From Limnohabitans sp. (GTDB lineage: Bacteria > Pseudomonadota > Gammaproteobacteria > Burkholderiales > Burkholderiaceae_C), in the NCBI RefSeq assembly GCF_017848645.1, contig NZ_JAFEIF010000011.1:1-64000 (forward strand): a stretch of 64,000 nt of DNA, read 5' to 3'. Numbering within the stretch: position 1 is the first letter of the stretch; the number at the start of each line of letters is the position of its first letter. This document shows, piece by piece, positions 18,402 through 27,206 of the stretch. Both the position numbers and the translations under genes were made by a program. The notes under the pieces are model-generated. The model saw nothing but the letters and a program-made list of their open reading frames with translations. It ran no database searches and was not told the origin of the DNA.

Positions 18402-19067
18402 ATGAAACACCGCAGCTTCAAACAGTATTTCGTCACCGGCTTGCTGGTGTGGCTGCCCATGGGCATCACCGTCTGGGTGATCATGTGGTTGGTGGGCATG
18501 CTCGACGCCATCTTTTTGGCGGTGCTGCATGCGGCCGACACCTTGATCCCGGGCGTGCACGCCAGCGCCGAATACCTGCGTGGCGTGCCTGGCTTGGGCG
18601 TGGCCATTGTGGCCGTGTTCATTTTTGCCACGGGGGTGTTTGTGGCCAACATGTTTGGCCAATGGTGGCTGCGCAAATGGCACGGCCTCATGAACCGCAT
18701 CCCTGTGGTGCGCAGCATCTACACCAGCGTCAAGCAGGTGGCAGACACCTTGTTTTCGGGCAGCGGCCATGCATTTTCCAAAGCCTTGTTGGTCCAATAC
18801 CCGCGTCAGGGCTCGTGGACCATTGCGTTTTTGACCGGCACACCCGGTGGTGAAGTGGCCCAGCACCTGGGCCAGCCCATGGTCAGTGTGTACGTGCCCA
18901 CCACGCCCAACCCCACCTCGGGCTTTTTCCTGATGATGCCCAAAGCCGATGTGGTGGAGCTCGACATGAGCGTGGATGACGCGCTCAAGTACATCATCTC
19001 CATGGGGGTGGTCGTGCCCGGCACGCCTGCGCCCAAGCCCATTGCAGCCCAGCCCCAGTTGGGCTGA
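18402..19067 (+). CDS. DUF502 family membrane protein
   Basis: A 221-residue inner-membrane protein of the DUF502 family. Two transmembrane segments are visible at about residues 10-35 and 62-88, followed by the conserved soluble part containing [19 protein letters not shown] and later [13 protein letters not shown], both typical of DUF502. A Pro/Ala-rich tail ends the protein. I chose the ATG at 18402 ([10 protein letters not shown]); a TTG at 18390 is an unlikely alternative. It lies between the fmdB-like gene and aspS on the same strand. The function is not known. Confidence 0.9.
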   Translation: MKHRSFKQYFVTGLLVWLPMGITVWVIMWLVGMLDAIFLAVLHAADTLIPGVHASAEYLRGVPGLGVAIVAVFIFATGVFVANMFGQWWLRKWHGLMNRIPVVRSIYTSVKQVADTLFSGSGHAFSKALLVQYPRQGSWTIAFLTGTPGGEVAQHLGQPMVSVYVPTTPNPTSGFFLMMPKADVVELDMSVDDALKYIISMGVVVPGTPAPKPIAAQPQLG

Positions 19068-19113
19068 TGCCTTTTCCGAACCCTGTTCCTGCGAATCCAG
19101 AAAGTCCCACAAC

Positions 19114-20925
19114 ATGTCCATGCGTTCCCACTATTGCGGTCTGGTGACCGAAGCCCTGATCGGCCAAGCCGTGAGCCTGTGCGGCTGGGTCAACCGCCGC
19201 CGTGACCACGGCGGTGTGATCTTCATCGACCTGCGCGACCGCGAAGGCTACGTGCAGGTGGTGTGCGACCCTGACCGCCCCGACATGTTCAAAGTCGCTG
19301 AAGACGTCCGTAACGAATACTGCGTGCAGATCAAAGGCATCGTGCGTGCGCGCCCCGATGGCACCAGCAATGACGGCCTCAAAAGCGGCAAGATCGAGGT
19401 CTTGTGCCACGAGTTGATCGTGCTGAACGAATCGGTCACGCCGCCGTTCCAGATTGACGAAGACAACTTGTCCGAGACCACGCGCCTGACCCACCGTGTG
19501 CTGGACCTGCGCCGCCCCTACATGCAAAACAACCTGATGCTGCGCTACAAGGTGGCCATGGAAGTGCGCAAGTACCTGGACGAAAACGGTTTTGTGGACA
19601 TCGAAACCCCGATGCTGACCAAGAGCACGCCCGAAGGGGCGCGCGACTACCTCGTGCCCAGCCGCGTGCACGATGGCCAGTTCTTTGCCTTGCCCCAGTC
19701 GCCTCAGCTCTTCAAGCAGCTCCTGATGGTGGCCGGCTTTGACCGGTACTACCAAATCACCAAGTGCTTCCGCGACGAAGACCTGCGCGCGGACCGCCAG
19801 CCCGAATTCACCCAGATCGATATCGAAACCTCCTTCCTGACCGAAGAAGAAATCCGCGACATGTTCCAGGGCATGATCAAACGCGTATTCCTCAAAACCA
19901 TTGGCGTGGACCTGGGCGAGTTCCCGGTCATGACCTACCAGGACGCGATGCACATCTACGGCTCCGACAAGCCCGACCTGCGCGTGAAACTGCAGTTCAC
20001 CGAAGTGACCGATGTCATGGGCGATGTGGACTTCAAAGTGTTCTCCGGTGCGGCCAACATGAAGGGCGGCCGCGTGGTGGCCCTGCGCGTGCCGGGTGGC
20101 TCGGTCGAAGGCGGCGGCATCAGCCGCGGCGAGATCGATGCCTACACCGAGTTCGTCAAGATCTACGGTGCCAAGGGCCTGGCCTACATCCGCGTCAACG
20201 ACCTGTCCAAGGGCCGCGAAGGTTTGCAGTCACCCATCGTGAAGAACATCCACGACGCGGCATTGAATGCCGTGCTGGAGCGCTCGGGCGCCCAAAACGG
20301 CGACCTGATCTTCTTCGGTGCCGACAAAGAGAAAATCGTCAACGACGCCATCGGTGCCTTGCGCATCAAAATTGGCCACAGCGCTTTCGGCAAAGCCAAT
20401 GGCCTGTTTGAAGACCGCTGGGCCCCGATGTGGGTGGTGGACTTCCCGATGTTCGAGTACGACGACGAAAGCCAGCGCTACACCGCCGTGCACCACCCGT
20501 TCACCGCGCCCAAAGACGGCCACGAAGACTGGATGGTCACAGCCCCCGAGAAGTGCATCTCCAAAGGCTACGACATGGTTTTGAACGGTTGGGAAATGGG
20601 CGGTGGCTCGGTCCGTATCCACCGCGCCGACGTGCAGCAAAAAGTGTTTGACGCTTTGAAGATCACGCCCGAAGAAGCCCAACTCAAATTCGGCTTCCTG
20701 CTCGACGCGCTGCAATACGGCGCACCACCGCACGGCGGCCTGGCCTTTGGTTTGGACCGCATCGTCACGCTCATGACCGGTGCCGAGTCGATCCGCGACG
20801 TGATCGCCTTCCCCAAGACCCAACGTGCCCAGTGCTTGTTGACCCAAGCCCCCAGCCCGGTGGACGAAAAGCAATTGCGCGAATTGCACATCCGCCTGCG
20901 CAATGTGGATGCGGTCAAAGCCTAA
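19114..20925 (+). CDS. aspS: Aspartate-tRNA ligase
   Basis: A class II aminoacyl-tRNA synthetase charging tRNA-Asp (many lineages lacking AsnRS use a non-discriminating form). The 603-residue length suits the bacterial type. In order there is an N-terminal OB-fold anticodon-binding domain ([19 protein letters not shown]), the class II catalytic core with motif 2 near [19 protein letters not shown], the bacterial GAD insert around residues 290-430, and motif 3 in [13 protein letters not shown] near the C-terminus. The ATG at 19114 gives the family start MSMRSHYCG. It is followed by a strong hairpin terminator. Confidence 0.97.
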   Translation: MSMRSHYCGLVTEALIGQAVSLCGWVNRRRDHGGVIFIDLRDREGYVQVVCDPDRPDMFKVAEDVRNEYCVQIKGIVRARPDGTSNDGLKSGKIEVLCHELIVLNESVTPPFQIDEDNLSETTRLTHRVLDLRRPYMQNNLMLRYKVAMEVRKYLDENGFVDIETPMLTKSTPEGARDYLVPSRVHDGQFFALPQSPQLFKQLLMVAGFDRYYQITKCFRDEDLRADRQPEFTQIDIETSFLTEEEIRDMFQGMIKRVFLKTIGVDLGEFPVMTYQDAMHIYGSDKPDLRVKLQFTEVTDVMGDVDFKVFSGAANMKGGRVVALRVPGGSVEGGGISRGEIDAYTEFVKIYGAKGLAYIRVNDLSKGREGLQSPIVKNIHDAALNAVLERSGAQNGDLIFFGADKEKIVNDAIGALRIKIGHSAFGKANGLFEDRWAPMWVVDFPMFEYDDESQRYTAVHHPFTAPKDGHEDWMVTAPEKCISKGYDMVLNGWEMGGGSVRIHRADVQQKVFDALKITPEEAQLKFGFLLDALQYGAPPHGGLAFGLDRIVTLMTGAESIRDVIAFPKTQRAQCLLTQAPSPVDEKQLRELHIRLRNVDAVKA

Positions 20926-20943
20926 GCGGCGCTGACCGCTCCC

Positions 20944-20975
20944 ATGCCAACGCCACCTTCGGGTGGCGTTGGCAT
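20944..20975 (+). terminator. Terminator hairpin after aspS, 14-bp stem with TTCG loop
   Basis: A perfect 14-bp inverted repeat (20944-20957 and 20962-20975) closes on a TTCG tetraloop 18 bp after the aspS stop. Only a short T-poor tail (TTGTGG) follows, so termination may be imperfect, but the stem is unusually stable. Confidence 0.75.
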
Positions 20976-21060
20976 TTGTGGGGTTGCCCAGTTCATCCGA
21001 ATCAGCCAGCGAGGTGCACAGGCAGTCCAAAGCTTTTGTCGAGGATGGTGAAGGACCCAC

Positions 21061-21095
21061 AAAAAAGGCCTCAAAACCGAAGTCTTGAAGCCTTT
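21061..21095 (-). terminator. Intrinsic terminator of the RNA-binding protein gene
   Basis: On the reverse strand 21095-21064 forms a stem of AAAGGC...GCCTTT with G-T pairs and a TTCG-like loop, followed by a run of T residues (plus-strand A run 21061-21066). It lies about 75 bp beyond the stop at 21171. Confidence 0.65.
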
Positions 21096-21170
21096 GATGT
21101 CTGTGTTCAGCCTGACGCTGAACCAGAAATTTTGCAACGGCATCGCTGCCGTTTGCGGGGTTTGCAGGGC

Positions 21171-21608
21171 TTAGTAGCCGCCGCGGCCGCCGCCGCCACC
21201 GCCGTAGCCGCCACCGCCGGAGCGATCGCCACCACCGCCGTAGCCGCCGCCACCGGAACGGCCGCCACCGCCGCCGTAGCCGCCACCGCCGGAGCGATCA
21301 CCGCCACCGCCGTAACCGCCACCACCGCCGCCGAAGCCGCCGGTACGGGGAGGACGTGCCTCCATCGGACGGGCTTCGTTCACGGTGATGCTGCGACCGC
21401 CCAAAGATTGGCCATTCATGCCGTTGATCGCGGCTTGGGCTTCGGCATCGCTGCCCATTTCCACAAAACCGAAACCTTTGGAGCGACCGGTGTCGCGTTC
21501 CATCATGACTTTGGCGCTGGTGATGGCGCCGAATTCGCCGAATGCCTGTTGCAGGTCTTCGTCGCGAACGGTGTACGGCAGGTTGCCGACGTAAAGTTTA
21601 TTGCCCAT
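21171..21608 (-). CDS. Glycine-rich RNA-binding protein (single RRM)
   Basis: A 145-residue RNA-binding protein. One RRM covers residues 1-80, with RNP2 as LYVGNL (residues 4-9) and RNP1 as KGFGFVEM near residue 45. The rest is a glycine-rich tail of repeated GGGGYGGGG and DRS/GRS blocks, which at DNA level is a near-perfect tandem repeat of about 50 bp. Proteins of this layout are cold-induced RNA chaperones in cyanobacteria and proteobacteria; that role is inferred here. The ATG at 21608 follows AGGAG. A terminator lies downstream. Confidence 0.93.
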   Translation of the reverse strand: MGNKLYVGNLPYTVRDEDLQQAFGEFGAITSAKVMMERDTGRSKGFGFVEMGSDAEAQAAINGMNGQSLGGRSITVNEARPMEARPPRTGGFGGGGGGYGGGGDRSGGGGYGGGGGRSGGGGYGGGGDRSGGGGYGGGGGGRGGY

Positions 21609-21889
21609 GGGGACTCCTGAAAAACACATGAAAACAAAAGCGATGGGGTCCCGAAAGCACAACAAACCTGAAAAGTGCCGCCGTAGCGCGCGAAACTGAC
21701 CGATCACCTCAAATGTGACGTTTTATGGACGCGCACCATCAGATTATGGGGCATAGCATCAAAATAGCACCAAATATCGTCAATGTTTCTGGATTGACCT
21801 TGTTTTAAAGAGCCCTCTTGTGCCATTTACCAACACGAGACCCACAGCCCAGAGCTCATGCCCGCTTGGAAACTCCCAGGTGCCCAGCT

Positions 21890-22402
21890 TCAGCGCCAAA
21901 CGCCTGTGCGCACCAACTCTTGTCGCAGTAGAGCCTGATAGCGTTGGTTGTGAATGGGGGTGGCCGAGTGGTAGGCGGCCACACCAAACCAGGTGTTGCC
22001 GTGGCGCAGCATGACGCGTTTGAGGTGCCAGGCCGCCACATGGGTGGCCACGCAGGGGTCCAGCAGCCGCTCGGGCGTGATGCCCCATTGCGCCAGTTCG
22101 CGAAAGTGGATCGAATTGATTTGCGCCATGCCTACATCGATGCTGCCATTGCGGTTGCGGCTCACCACATGGGGGCGCATGCCCGACTCCACTTGCAAGA
22201 TGGCCCGCAGGATGTGGGGGTTCACACCATGGCGCTGCGCGGCCGGCATCAGGCAGGGGTCAGCGGCCAAGCCAGGGGCGGTCTTGGCTGGGCTAGGATT
22301 TTGGGCACGGGCATGGCCGGCTGCGAGCGCCCATGCCAGCCCACACAGGCAAAGGGCTGCGAGCTGCCGACAGTCAAAGCGCATCAAGGTGGTGACATTC
22401 AT
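21890..22402 (-). CDS. Lytic transglycosylase domain protein
   Basis: A 170-residue secreted protein with a signal peptide (residues 1-34, ending GHARA) and an SLT-type lytic transglycosylase domain. The catalytic Glu lies in ILQVESGMRPHVVSRN, followed by GSIDVGMAQINSIHF and later VAAYHSAT, the usual lysozyme-like motifs. It would cleave the glycan backbone of peptidoglycan. The short single-domain form resembles VirB1/IagB-type enzymes that open the wall for secretion or pilus machines, but no such machine is nearby. The ATG at 22402 is chosen; a TTG at 22423 is also in frame. No good ribosome site is visible. Confidence 0.88.
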   Translation of the reverse strand: MNVTTLMRFDCRQLAALCLCGLAWALAAGHARAQNPSPAKTAPGLAADPCLMPAAQRHGVNPHILRAILQVESGMRPHVVSRNRNGSIDVGMAQINSIHFRELAQWGITPERLLDPCVATHVAAWHLKRVMLRHGNTWFGVAAYHSATPIHNQRYQALLRQELVRTGVWR

Positions 22403-22615
22403 GTTTCGTTCAGGCCTGGCCAATTTCTACCCATGGGCTGGGATGAATCCAGACAGGTGGCTGGGTCGCGTATGACGCATTCAGCTGAGCACCCAAGGCC
22501 AGACCATGGGCCCCGCCAGCCAGCAGAGTCAAACAATATTTGTTTGGAGCATCGGCACGGTGATGGTTTTCTTGACCGACAAGCCTGCAAGGGGCAGCGC
22601 CTCCGTCACCCCATC

Positions 22616-23263
22616 TCAGAGCTGGAGGACTGACACCAGTGGCAGATGGGCGGGCTTTTCGTAGTCTGCGATCAGCCAGGCGCGCTCGGTGTTTTGAGCC
22701 CGTTGCGCCAAAAATGCCTGTAGGCTGCGGATGGATGCTTGGTCCAGCGAGACAAAAGGCTGGTCGAGCAAAGTGACCGTGGCTCCGCTGGCCAGTGCCG
22801 CCACCAGGCCCACCTTGCGGCGGCTCCCGGTCGAGAGCATGTTCAGCCGTTTGTCCAGATGAGGTGCCAATTGCAAGGCTTCGATCAGCTCGTTTTTCGT
22901 TTCATCCGACCAGGCGGGTAAAGACGCACGAAGCTTCGCCCAGCATTGCACGGGTGTGTCGCTGTCGTGCAGCGGCAAGCGCAGGTCGATCCAGAAAACC
23001 GCCGACGGCTGCGGCAGGCTCAAAGGGGAAGCCCCACTGGCCAAGCGCAGCTGCCCAGCCGTGGCCACCAGATCGCCGCTGAGCAAGCGCATCAAACTGG
23101 TCTTGCCCACGCCCTCATCGCCCAGCAAGGCGGACACACCTGCTGGCAGTTGCAGAGCAAGATCGCGAAATAGCTGCAGATCGCCCGGGCCACCGCTCAG
23201 GCCAGTGACGCTCAGCACGGTGTAGGAGGCCTTTTGTAGGAGGTCAAAAGTCTGTTTCAGCAT
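22616..23263 (-). CDS. Orphan ABC-type ATPase with degenerate catalytic motifs
   Basis: A 215-residue nucleotide-binding domain without a permease gene nearby. Walker A is intact (GDEGVGKTS), the signature is LSTGS in place of LSGGQ, and Walker B reads VTLLDQPFVSLD, so the usual catalytic Glu is Gln. The usual switch His region reads LIADYEKP, without His. These changes predict ATP binding with weak or no hydrolysis, or a regulatory role. I chose the ATG at 23263 (MLKQTFDLL); the open frame to 23350 has no supporting start. The neighbouring transglycosylase gene is on the same strand, 213 bp downstream. Confidence 0.75.
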   Translation of the reverse strand: MLKQTFDLLQKASYTVLSVTGLSGGPGDLQLFRDLALQLPAGVSALLGDEGVGKTSLMRLLSGDLVATAGQLRLASGASPLSLPQPSAVFWIDLRLPLHDSDTPVQCWAKLRASLPAWSDETKNELIEALQLAPHLDKRLNMLSTGSRRKVGLVAALASGATVTLLDQPFVSLDQASIRSLQAFLAQRAQNTERAWLIADYEKPAHLPLVSVLQL

Positions 23264-23326
23264 GGCTTGAATGCTAGCAGCAGGCCATGCCGAGCCCGTC
23301 TGCTCGACCGGTGGGATGCAATTGGC

Positions 23327-23385
23327 AAACACTTTTACACTTTGAAACAAATTATTTTTAGTGTTTTAAATTGGAAAAATATAAT
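23327..23385 (+). promoter_or_regulatory. AT-rich promoter with inverted and direct repeats
   Basis: This stretch is strikingly AT-rich against its surroundings. It contains TATAAT at 23380-23385, an inverted repeat AAACACT (23327-23333)/AGTGTTT (23360-23366), and a direct repeat ACACTTT at 23329 and 23337. It precedes the periplasmic-protein/sensor-kinase operon and could be a regulated promoter; no regulator is identified. Confidence 0.5.
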
Positions 23386-23423
23386 TCTTAATCGTTCAAT
23401 TGGCTAATAACGGAAAAACGATC

Positions 23424-23981
23424 ATGTGCACAGGGAATTTGTTGGAAGTCGGCGAAAAGACAAAAACAGTCTTGCCCAATTTGCGCCGCAAGATCGGCGT
23501 GCTGTGCGTCATGGCGGGCATGTTCACTGGGTCTGCCGCATGGGCCCTGGAGGCGCCCAAAGGGCCTGTGGTTCTGCAGGTGTCGGGTCTGATTGAGGCA
23601 CACAACCAGGGCAAAGTGGCCGCCTTGGACATGAAGGCCTTGCAGGCTTTGCCGCAAAAAAGCTTCACCACACAGACCCCCTGGGATCAAAAACCCGTGA
23701 CCTTCAGCGGCCCCTTGCTGCGCGATGTTTTGCAGCTGGTCAAGGCCAAAGGCCAGCACATTCGGGCAGTGGCGCTCAACGATTACCGTGTGAAGCTGCC
23801 TGTGTCCGATGCGCGTGAGCACGATGTGGTGGTGGCTGTGCAAATGAATGGCCAAGCGATCCCGGTGCGCACCAAGGGGCCTTTGTTCATTGTTTACCCC
23901 TTTGATGCCAAAAAAGAACTCCAGCACAAGACCTACTACGAGCGCTCCATCTGGCAGCTCAAGGCCATTGAGGTGGAGTGA
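23424..23981 (+). CDS. Periplasmic molybdopterin-oxidoreductase-like protein, cysteine-free after signal peptide
   Basis: A 185-residue exported protein, with a basic-hydrophobic signal peptide at about residues 20-43 ending near AAWA. The mature part resembles the small family annotated as molybdopterin-dependent oxidoreductase (COG3915-like): [47 protein letters not shown] and [14 protein letters not shown]. It contains no cysteine, so it cannot supply the thiolate ligand used by sulfite-oxidase-type Mo enzymes. A sensing or scaffolding role is more likely. The stop overlaps the kinase start by 1 nt (TGATG), indicating coupled translation and joint function. Confidence 0.8.
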   Translation: MCTGNLLEVGEKTKTVLPNLRRKIGVLCVMAGMFTGSAAWALEAPKGPVVLQVSGLIEAHNQGKVAALDMKALQALPQKSFTTQTPWDQKPVTFSGPLLRDVLQLVKAKGQHIRAVALNDYRVKLPVSDAREHDVVVAVQMNGQAIPVRTKGPLFIVYPFDAKKELQHKTYYERSIWQLKAIEVE

Positions 23982-25876
23982 TGCAAACGCGTGAGGGCAC
24001 GCCCGAGGCAGAAGGGCCGCAACACCTGGCACCGTCCCGATTCTTCTGGGGGCTGGCCTTGGTGGCGGTCCTGGTGATCACGGCCTTGGTGGTGGCCACC
24101 ACGGTGCAATGGCGTCAGGCCCAGGCCCTGGAGGCCGCAGCGCGGCTGCAGGAAGACTCACTCACGGCCATGACCACTAATCTGGAGCGTGAGTTGTGGC
24201 GTTTCGATGCGGCCATGTCCCGTGCAGACATTGGCTCTCCAGACACGACAGAGTCAGACTTGGCGCAGGAGCGGTCATTGCGCTTTGATATTTTGGTCAG
24301 CCGTGTCAATTTGTTGCTCAACAGCCCCAGCCTTGCGCGTGTGCACCACCGCGAGGAATACACCGCCTTGACCCCCCGCTTGCGCCAATGGGTGGCCAGA
24401 GCCACACCTTTGGTGGACGGGCAAGACTGGGCATCGACCGCATGGCCCGGACTCATGAAAGAGTTGCAGCAAATGGCACCCGAGGTCCAGGCCCTGAACT
24501 CCGCCTCCGACATGGTCATGGGTGAGTGGGTGCAAAAACAAGTGGCCACCGTGCGCGAACAAAGCCAATGGATCGCTTGGCTCACCTTGGCTCAAATCCT
24601 GGGTTTGGTGTTGGGCGCGGTGGGTCTGTACGTGCACGAGCGCAAGCAAAACCAGGCCCAAAGGGCGCAGCAACGCCTGCATGCGCAGTTGATGCAAGCC
24701 AAGGAACAAGCCGAAAGTGCCAACCAGGGCAAAAGTCGTTTCCTGGCCAACATGAGCCACGAGTTGCGCACGCCTTTCAACGGCATATTGGGCATGCTGG
24801 GCTTGTTGGAAAAAACCCAGAACGGCTCAGAGCAAGCGGATTTGATTCAGACCGCCAAGGGCAGCGCCTCGCATTTGTTGGCGGTGCTCAACGATGTGCT
24901 GGAGGTCTCGGCCCTGGAGGCGGGCAAAATCCAGGTGCATCCAGAGCCCACAGACATGGGCGATTTTTTGCAGGAAGTGCACCGATTCATGCGGGTGCAG
25001 GCGCAGAACAAGGGCTTGCAATTGCAACTGACGGGTGACCTGCACAAGCCCTGTGTGGTGATGGTCGACCCCTTGCGTTTGCGGCAAATCCTGTTCAATG
25101 TGCTGGGCAATGCCATCAAGTACACCGATCAGGGTCATGTCGAACTCCGCGTTCGACGCGAGTCGCTGGTCGATGGTGTGCAGTGGCAGATCGACATCGC
25201 CGACACCGGCATCGGCATGAGCGAGGCCACCCAACAAGGCTTGTTTGAGCGCTTTCACTGGGGCGATGCCTCGCTCACACGCAAACAATCGGGCTCGGGT
25301 CTGGGTCTGGAAATTTCCAGATCCTTGGCCCGCCTGATGGGCGGCGAGTTGAGTGCGCGCAGCCAACTGGGACAAGGCTCGGTGTTCACCCTGAGCTTGA
25401 AAACCCCCTGGTCGGCTTTGTCTGCTGCCCATGTCACCGCACCTGCACCGAGCGAAGATGTCCATCGTGCTCCTGCGCCACTCGATCCTGCACCTGCCAG
25501 CGAGCCCTTGCGTGTTTTGGTGGCGGAAGACCACCCGGTCAACCGCAAAGTGGTGGGCTTGTTGCTGCAAAGCATGGGCCACCAGGTCAGTTTTGCCGAA
25601 GACGGTCAACAAGCGCTCACGCAGGCCAGCCAGTCCGATTTCGATCTGGTGCTGATGGACATCCACATGCCGGTCATGGATGGCCTGAGCAGCGCCCGCC
25701 ACATTCGTGCCTTGCCGGGTGAGCGGGGTCAGGTGCCCATCGTGGCGCTCACGGCCGATGTGATGAACGATGCGGCTGACCAAGCGATGGCTGCAGGCAT
25801 GAACGCGTTTTTGTCCAAACCCTTGCAAAAAACACAGCTGCAGGCCGTCATGCCGCTCAAGCGGCGCCAGGCTTGA
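23981..25876 (+). CDS. Hybrid sensor histidine kinase/response regulator
   Basis: A 631-residue inner-membrane kinase. TM1 is near residues 22-44, a periplasmic sensor region of about 150 residues follows, and TM2 is near 195-218. The HisKA dimerisation domain has the phospho-acceptor His in [14 protein letters not shown] (about residue 260). The ATPase domain has N box NAIKYT, G1 DTGIGM and G2 [11 protein letters not shown]-terminal receiver has the acidic pair in VAEDHP, phospho-acceptor Asp in LVLMDIHMP (about 560) and the Lys in LSKP. There is no output domain and no HPt in the window, so the signal must pass elsewhere. Its sensor region probably works with the upstream periplasmic protein. 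Confidence 0.93.
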   Translation: MQTREGTPEAEGPQHLAPSRFFWGLALVAVLVITALVVATTVQWRQAQALEAAARLQEDSLTAMTTNLERELWRFDAAMSRADIGSPDTTESDLAQERSLRFDILVSRVNLLLNSPSLARVHHREEYTALTPRLRQWVARATPLVDGQDWASTAWPGLMKELQQMAPEVQALNSASDMVMGEWVQKQVATVREQSQWIAWLTLAQILGLVLGAVGLYVHERKQNQAQRAQQRLHAQLMQAKEQAESANQGKSRFLANMSHELRTPFNGILGMLGLLEKTQNGSEQADLIQTAKGSASHLLAVLNDVLEVSALEAGKIQVHPEPTDMGDFLQEVHRFMRVQAQNKGLQLQLTGDLHKPCVVMVDPLRLRQILFNVLGNAIKYTDQGHVELRVRRESLVDGVQWQIDIADTGIGMSEATQQGLFERFHWGDASLTRKQSGSGLGLEISRSLARLMGGELSARSQLGQGSVFTLSLKTPWSALSAAHVTAPAPSEDVHRAPAPLDPAPASEPLRVLVAEDHPVNRKVVGLLLQSMGHQVSFAEDGQQALTQASQSDFDLVLMDIHMPVMDGLSSARHIRALPGERGQVPIVALTADVMNDAADQAMAAGMNAFLSKPLQKTQLQAVMPLKRRQA

Positions 25877-25966
25877 CGCGCTGAACGGCCTGCATCGACG
25901 CGTTCATCAGAGGGCTGACTACAATGAATTGATCTTCTGGTCTTTCATTTGGAGTCTGCCCCGTCC

Positions 25967-26449
25967 ATGACGCAACCGCTCTCCCCATCGCCTGCGCCCT
26001 TCAAAATTCCGGAGTCGGTGCTGGTGGTCATTCACACGCCTGAGCAAGACGTCTTGCTGATCCGGCGTTCTGACTGGGGCACCTGGCAATCGGTCACGGG
26101 CAGCAAAGACCACCCCAAAGAAAGCTGGCTGGAGACGGCCATCCGCGAGGTGCAGGAAGAAACCGGCATCGATGCCCGGGACCCGAGTTGCCGCTTGCAA
26201 GACTGGCAACTGGAAAACGTGTACGACATTTACCCCGCCTGGCGCTGGCGCTATGCGCCCGGTGTGAGCCGCAACACCGAGCGGGTGTTTGGTCTGTGTG
26301 TGCCGCAACGCATGCCCGTGGTGCTCAGCCCCCGCGAGCACACCGACGCGCAATGGCTGCCCTGGCATGCTGCGGCTGACCAGTGCTTTTCCCCCTCGAA
26401 TGCCGAAGCCATCCTGATGCTGCCGCGTTTTGTATTGCCCAAGCCATGA
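25967..26449 (+). CDS. nudB: Dihydroneopterin triphosphate diphosphatase (Nudix)
   Basis: Nudix hydrolase removing pyrophosphate from 7,8-dihydroneopterin triphosphate, the step after FolE in folate synthesis. The 160-residue length matches NudB. The Nudix box is visible around residues 46-68, with REVQEETGID carrying the metal-binding glutamates. The C-terminal region YPAWRWRYAPGVSRNTERVF is family-typical. A TACAAT -10-like element lies at 25920. The ATG at 25967 is chosen. It overlaps the following phosphatase gene by 4 nt (ATGA). folE lies two genes downstream, fitting the pathway. Confidence 0.94.
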   Translation: MTQPLSPSPAPFKIPESVLVVIHTPEQDVLLIRRSDWGTWQSVTGSKDHPKESWLETAIREVQEETGIDARDPSCRLQDWQLENVYDIYPAWRWRYAPGVSRNTERVFGLCVPQRMPVVLSPREHTDAQWLPWHAAADQCFSPSNAEAILMLPRFVLPKP

Positions 26450-27204
26450 TGAAGCCCGAACGCCACGAACACCCGCTTTTGCGGGTGGCCACTTACAACA
26501 TCCACAAAGGCGTTCAAGGCTTGGGGCCAGCGCGTCGTCTGGAGATCCACAACCTGGGTCACGCGGTCGAGCAGCTCGACGCCGACATCGTTTGCCTGCA
26601 AGAGGTGCGCCGCGAGCACCGCCGCGAGGCGGCTTATTTCAGGCACTGGCCCAGCCAGCCGCAAGCCGAGTATTTGGCCCCGGAGGGCTACGAGGCCATT
26701 TACCGCACCAATGCCATCACGCGCCACGGCGAGCACGGCAATGCCATGCTCTCGCGCTGGCCTGTGCTCTCGCACCAGCACCGCGACATCTCGGACCACC
26801 GCTTTGAGCAACGCGGGTTTTTGCACACACAGGTCGAGGTGGTGGACCGTGTGGTGCATGTGCTGGTGGTGCACCTGGGGCTGGTGCCCGCCAGCCGTGT
26901 GCGCCAAGTGGCTTTGCTGCTGGCCCACATTGCGCAAGACATTCCGGCCCACGCGCCGGTGCTGGTGGCGGGCGACTTCAACGACTGGGGCACGGGCCTG
27001 GGGCGACGCATGGCGCAGGCCGGGTTTCGGGAATGGCGCGAGCAGCCCACGCCCACCTACCCCTCGCGCTTGCCCTTGAATCAGCTCGACCATGTGTACG
27101 CCCGAGGCCTCACGCCTGTGCATGCGATGGTGCCCTCGGGGCGCATCTGGCAGCGCATGTCGGACCATTTGCCGCTGGTGGCCGAATTCGCCTGGAACGA
27201 CTGA
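26446..27204 (+). CDS. Endonuclease/exonuclease/phosphatase family protein
   Basis: A 252-residue EEP-superfamily metal-dependent hydrolase. The signatures run in order: VATYNIHKGV (Asn), IVCLQEVR (catalytic Glu), VAGDFNDWG (Asp and Asn) and MSDHLPLVAEF (C-terminal Asp-His). There is no signal peptide. It precedes clsB with a 2-nt gap, as ybhP precedes clsB (ybhO) in E. coli, so a phospholipid-linked function is plausible though DNA or phosphoester substrates are not excluded. The start ATG at 26446 overlaps the nudB stop. Confidence 0.93.
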   Translation: MMKPERHEHPLLRVATYNIHKGVQGLGPARRLEIHNLGHAVEQLDADIVCLQEVRREHRREAAYFRHWPSQPQAEYLAPEGYEAIYRTNAITRHGEHGNAMLSRWPVLSHQHRDISDHRFEQRGFLHTQVEVVDRVVHVLVVHLGLVPASRVRQVALLLAHIAQDIPAHAPVLVAGDFNDWGTGLGRRMAQAGFREWREQPTPTYPSRLPLNQLDHVYARGLTPVHAMVPSGRIWQRMSDHLPLVAEFAWND

Positions 27205-27206
27205 GC

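Noticed and set aside
21171-21370. Possible CRISPR-like array of regularly spaced repeats
   Set aside because: The repeats are in-frame codons of a glycine-rich protein tail, without unique spacers or cas genes.
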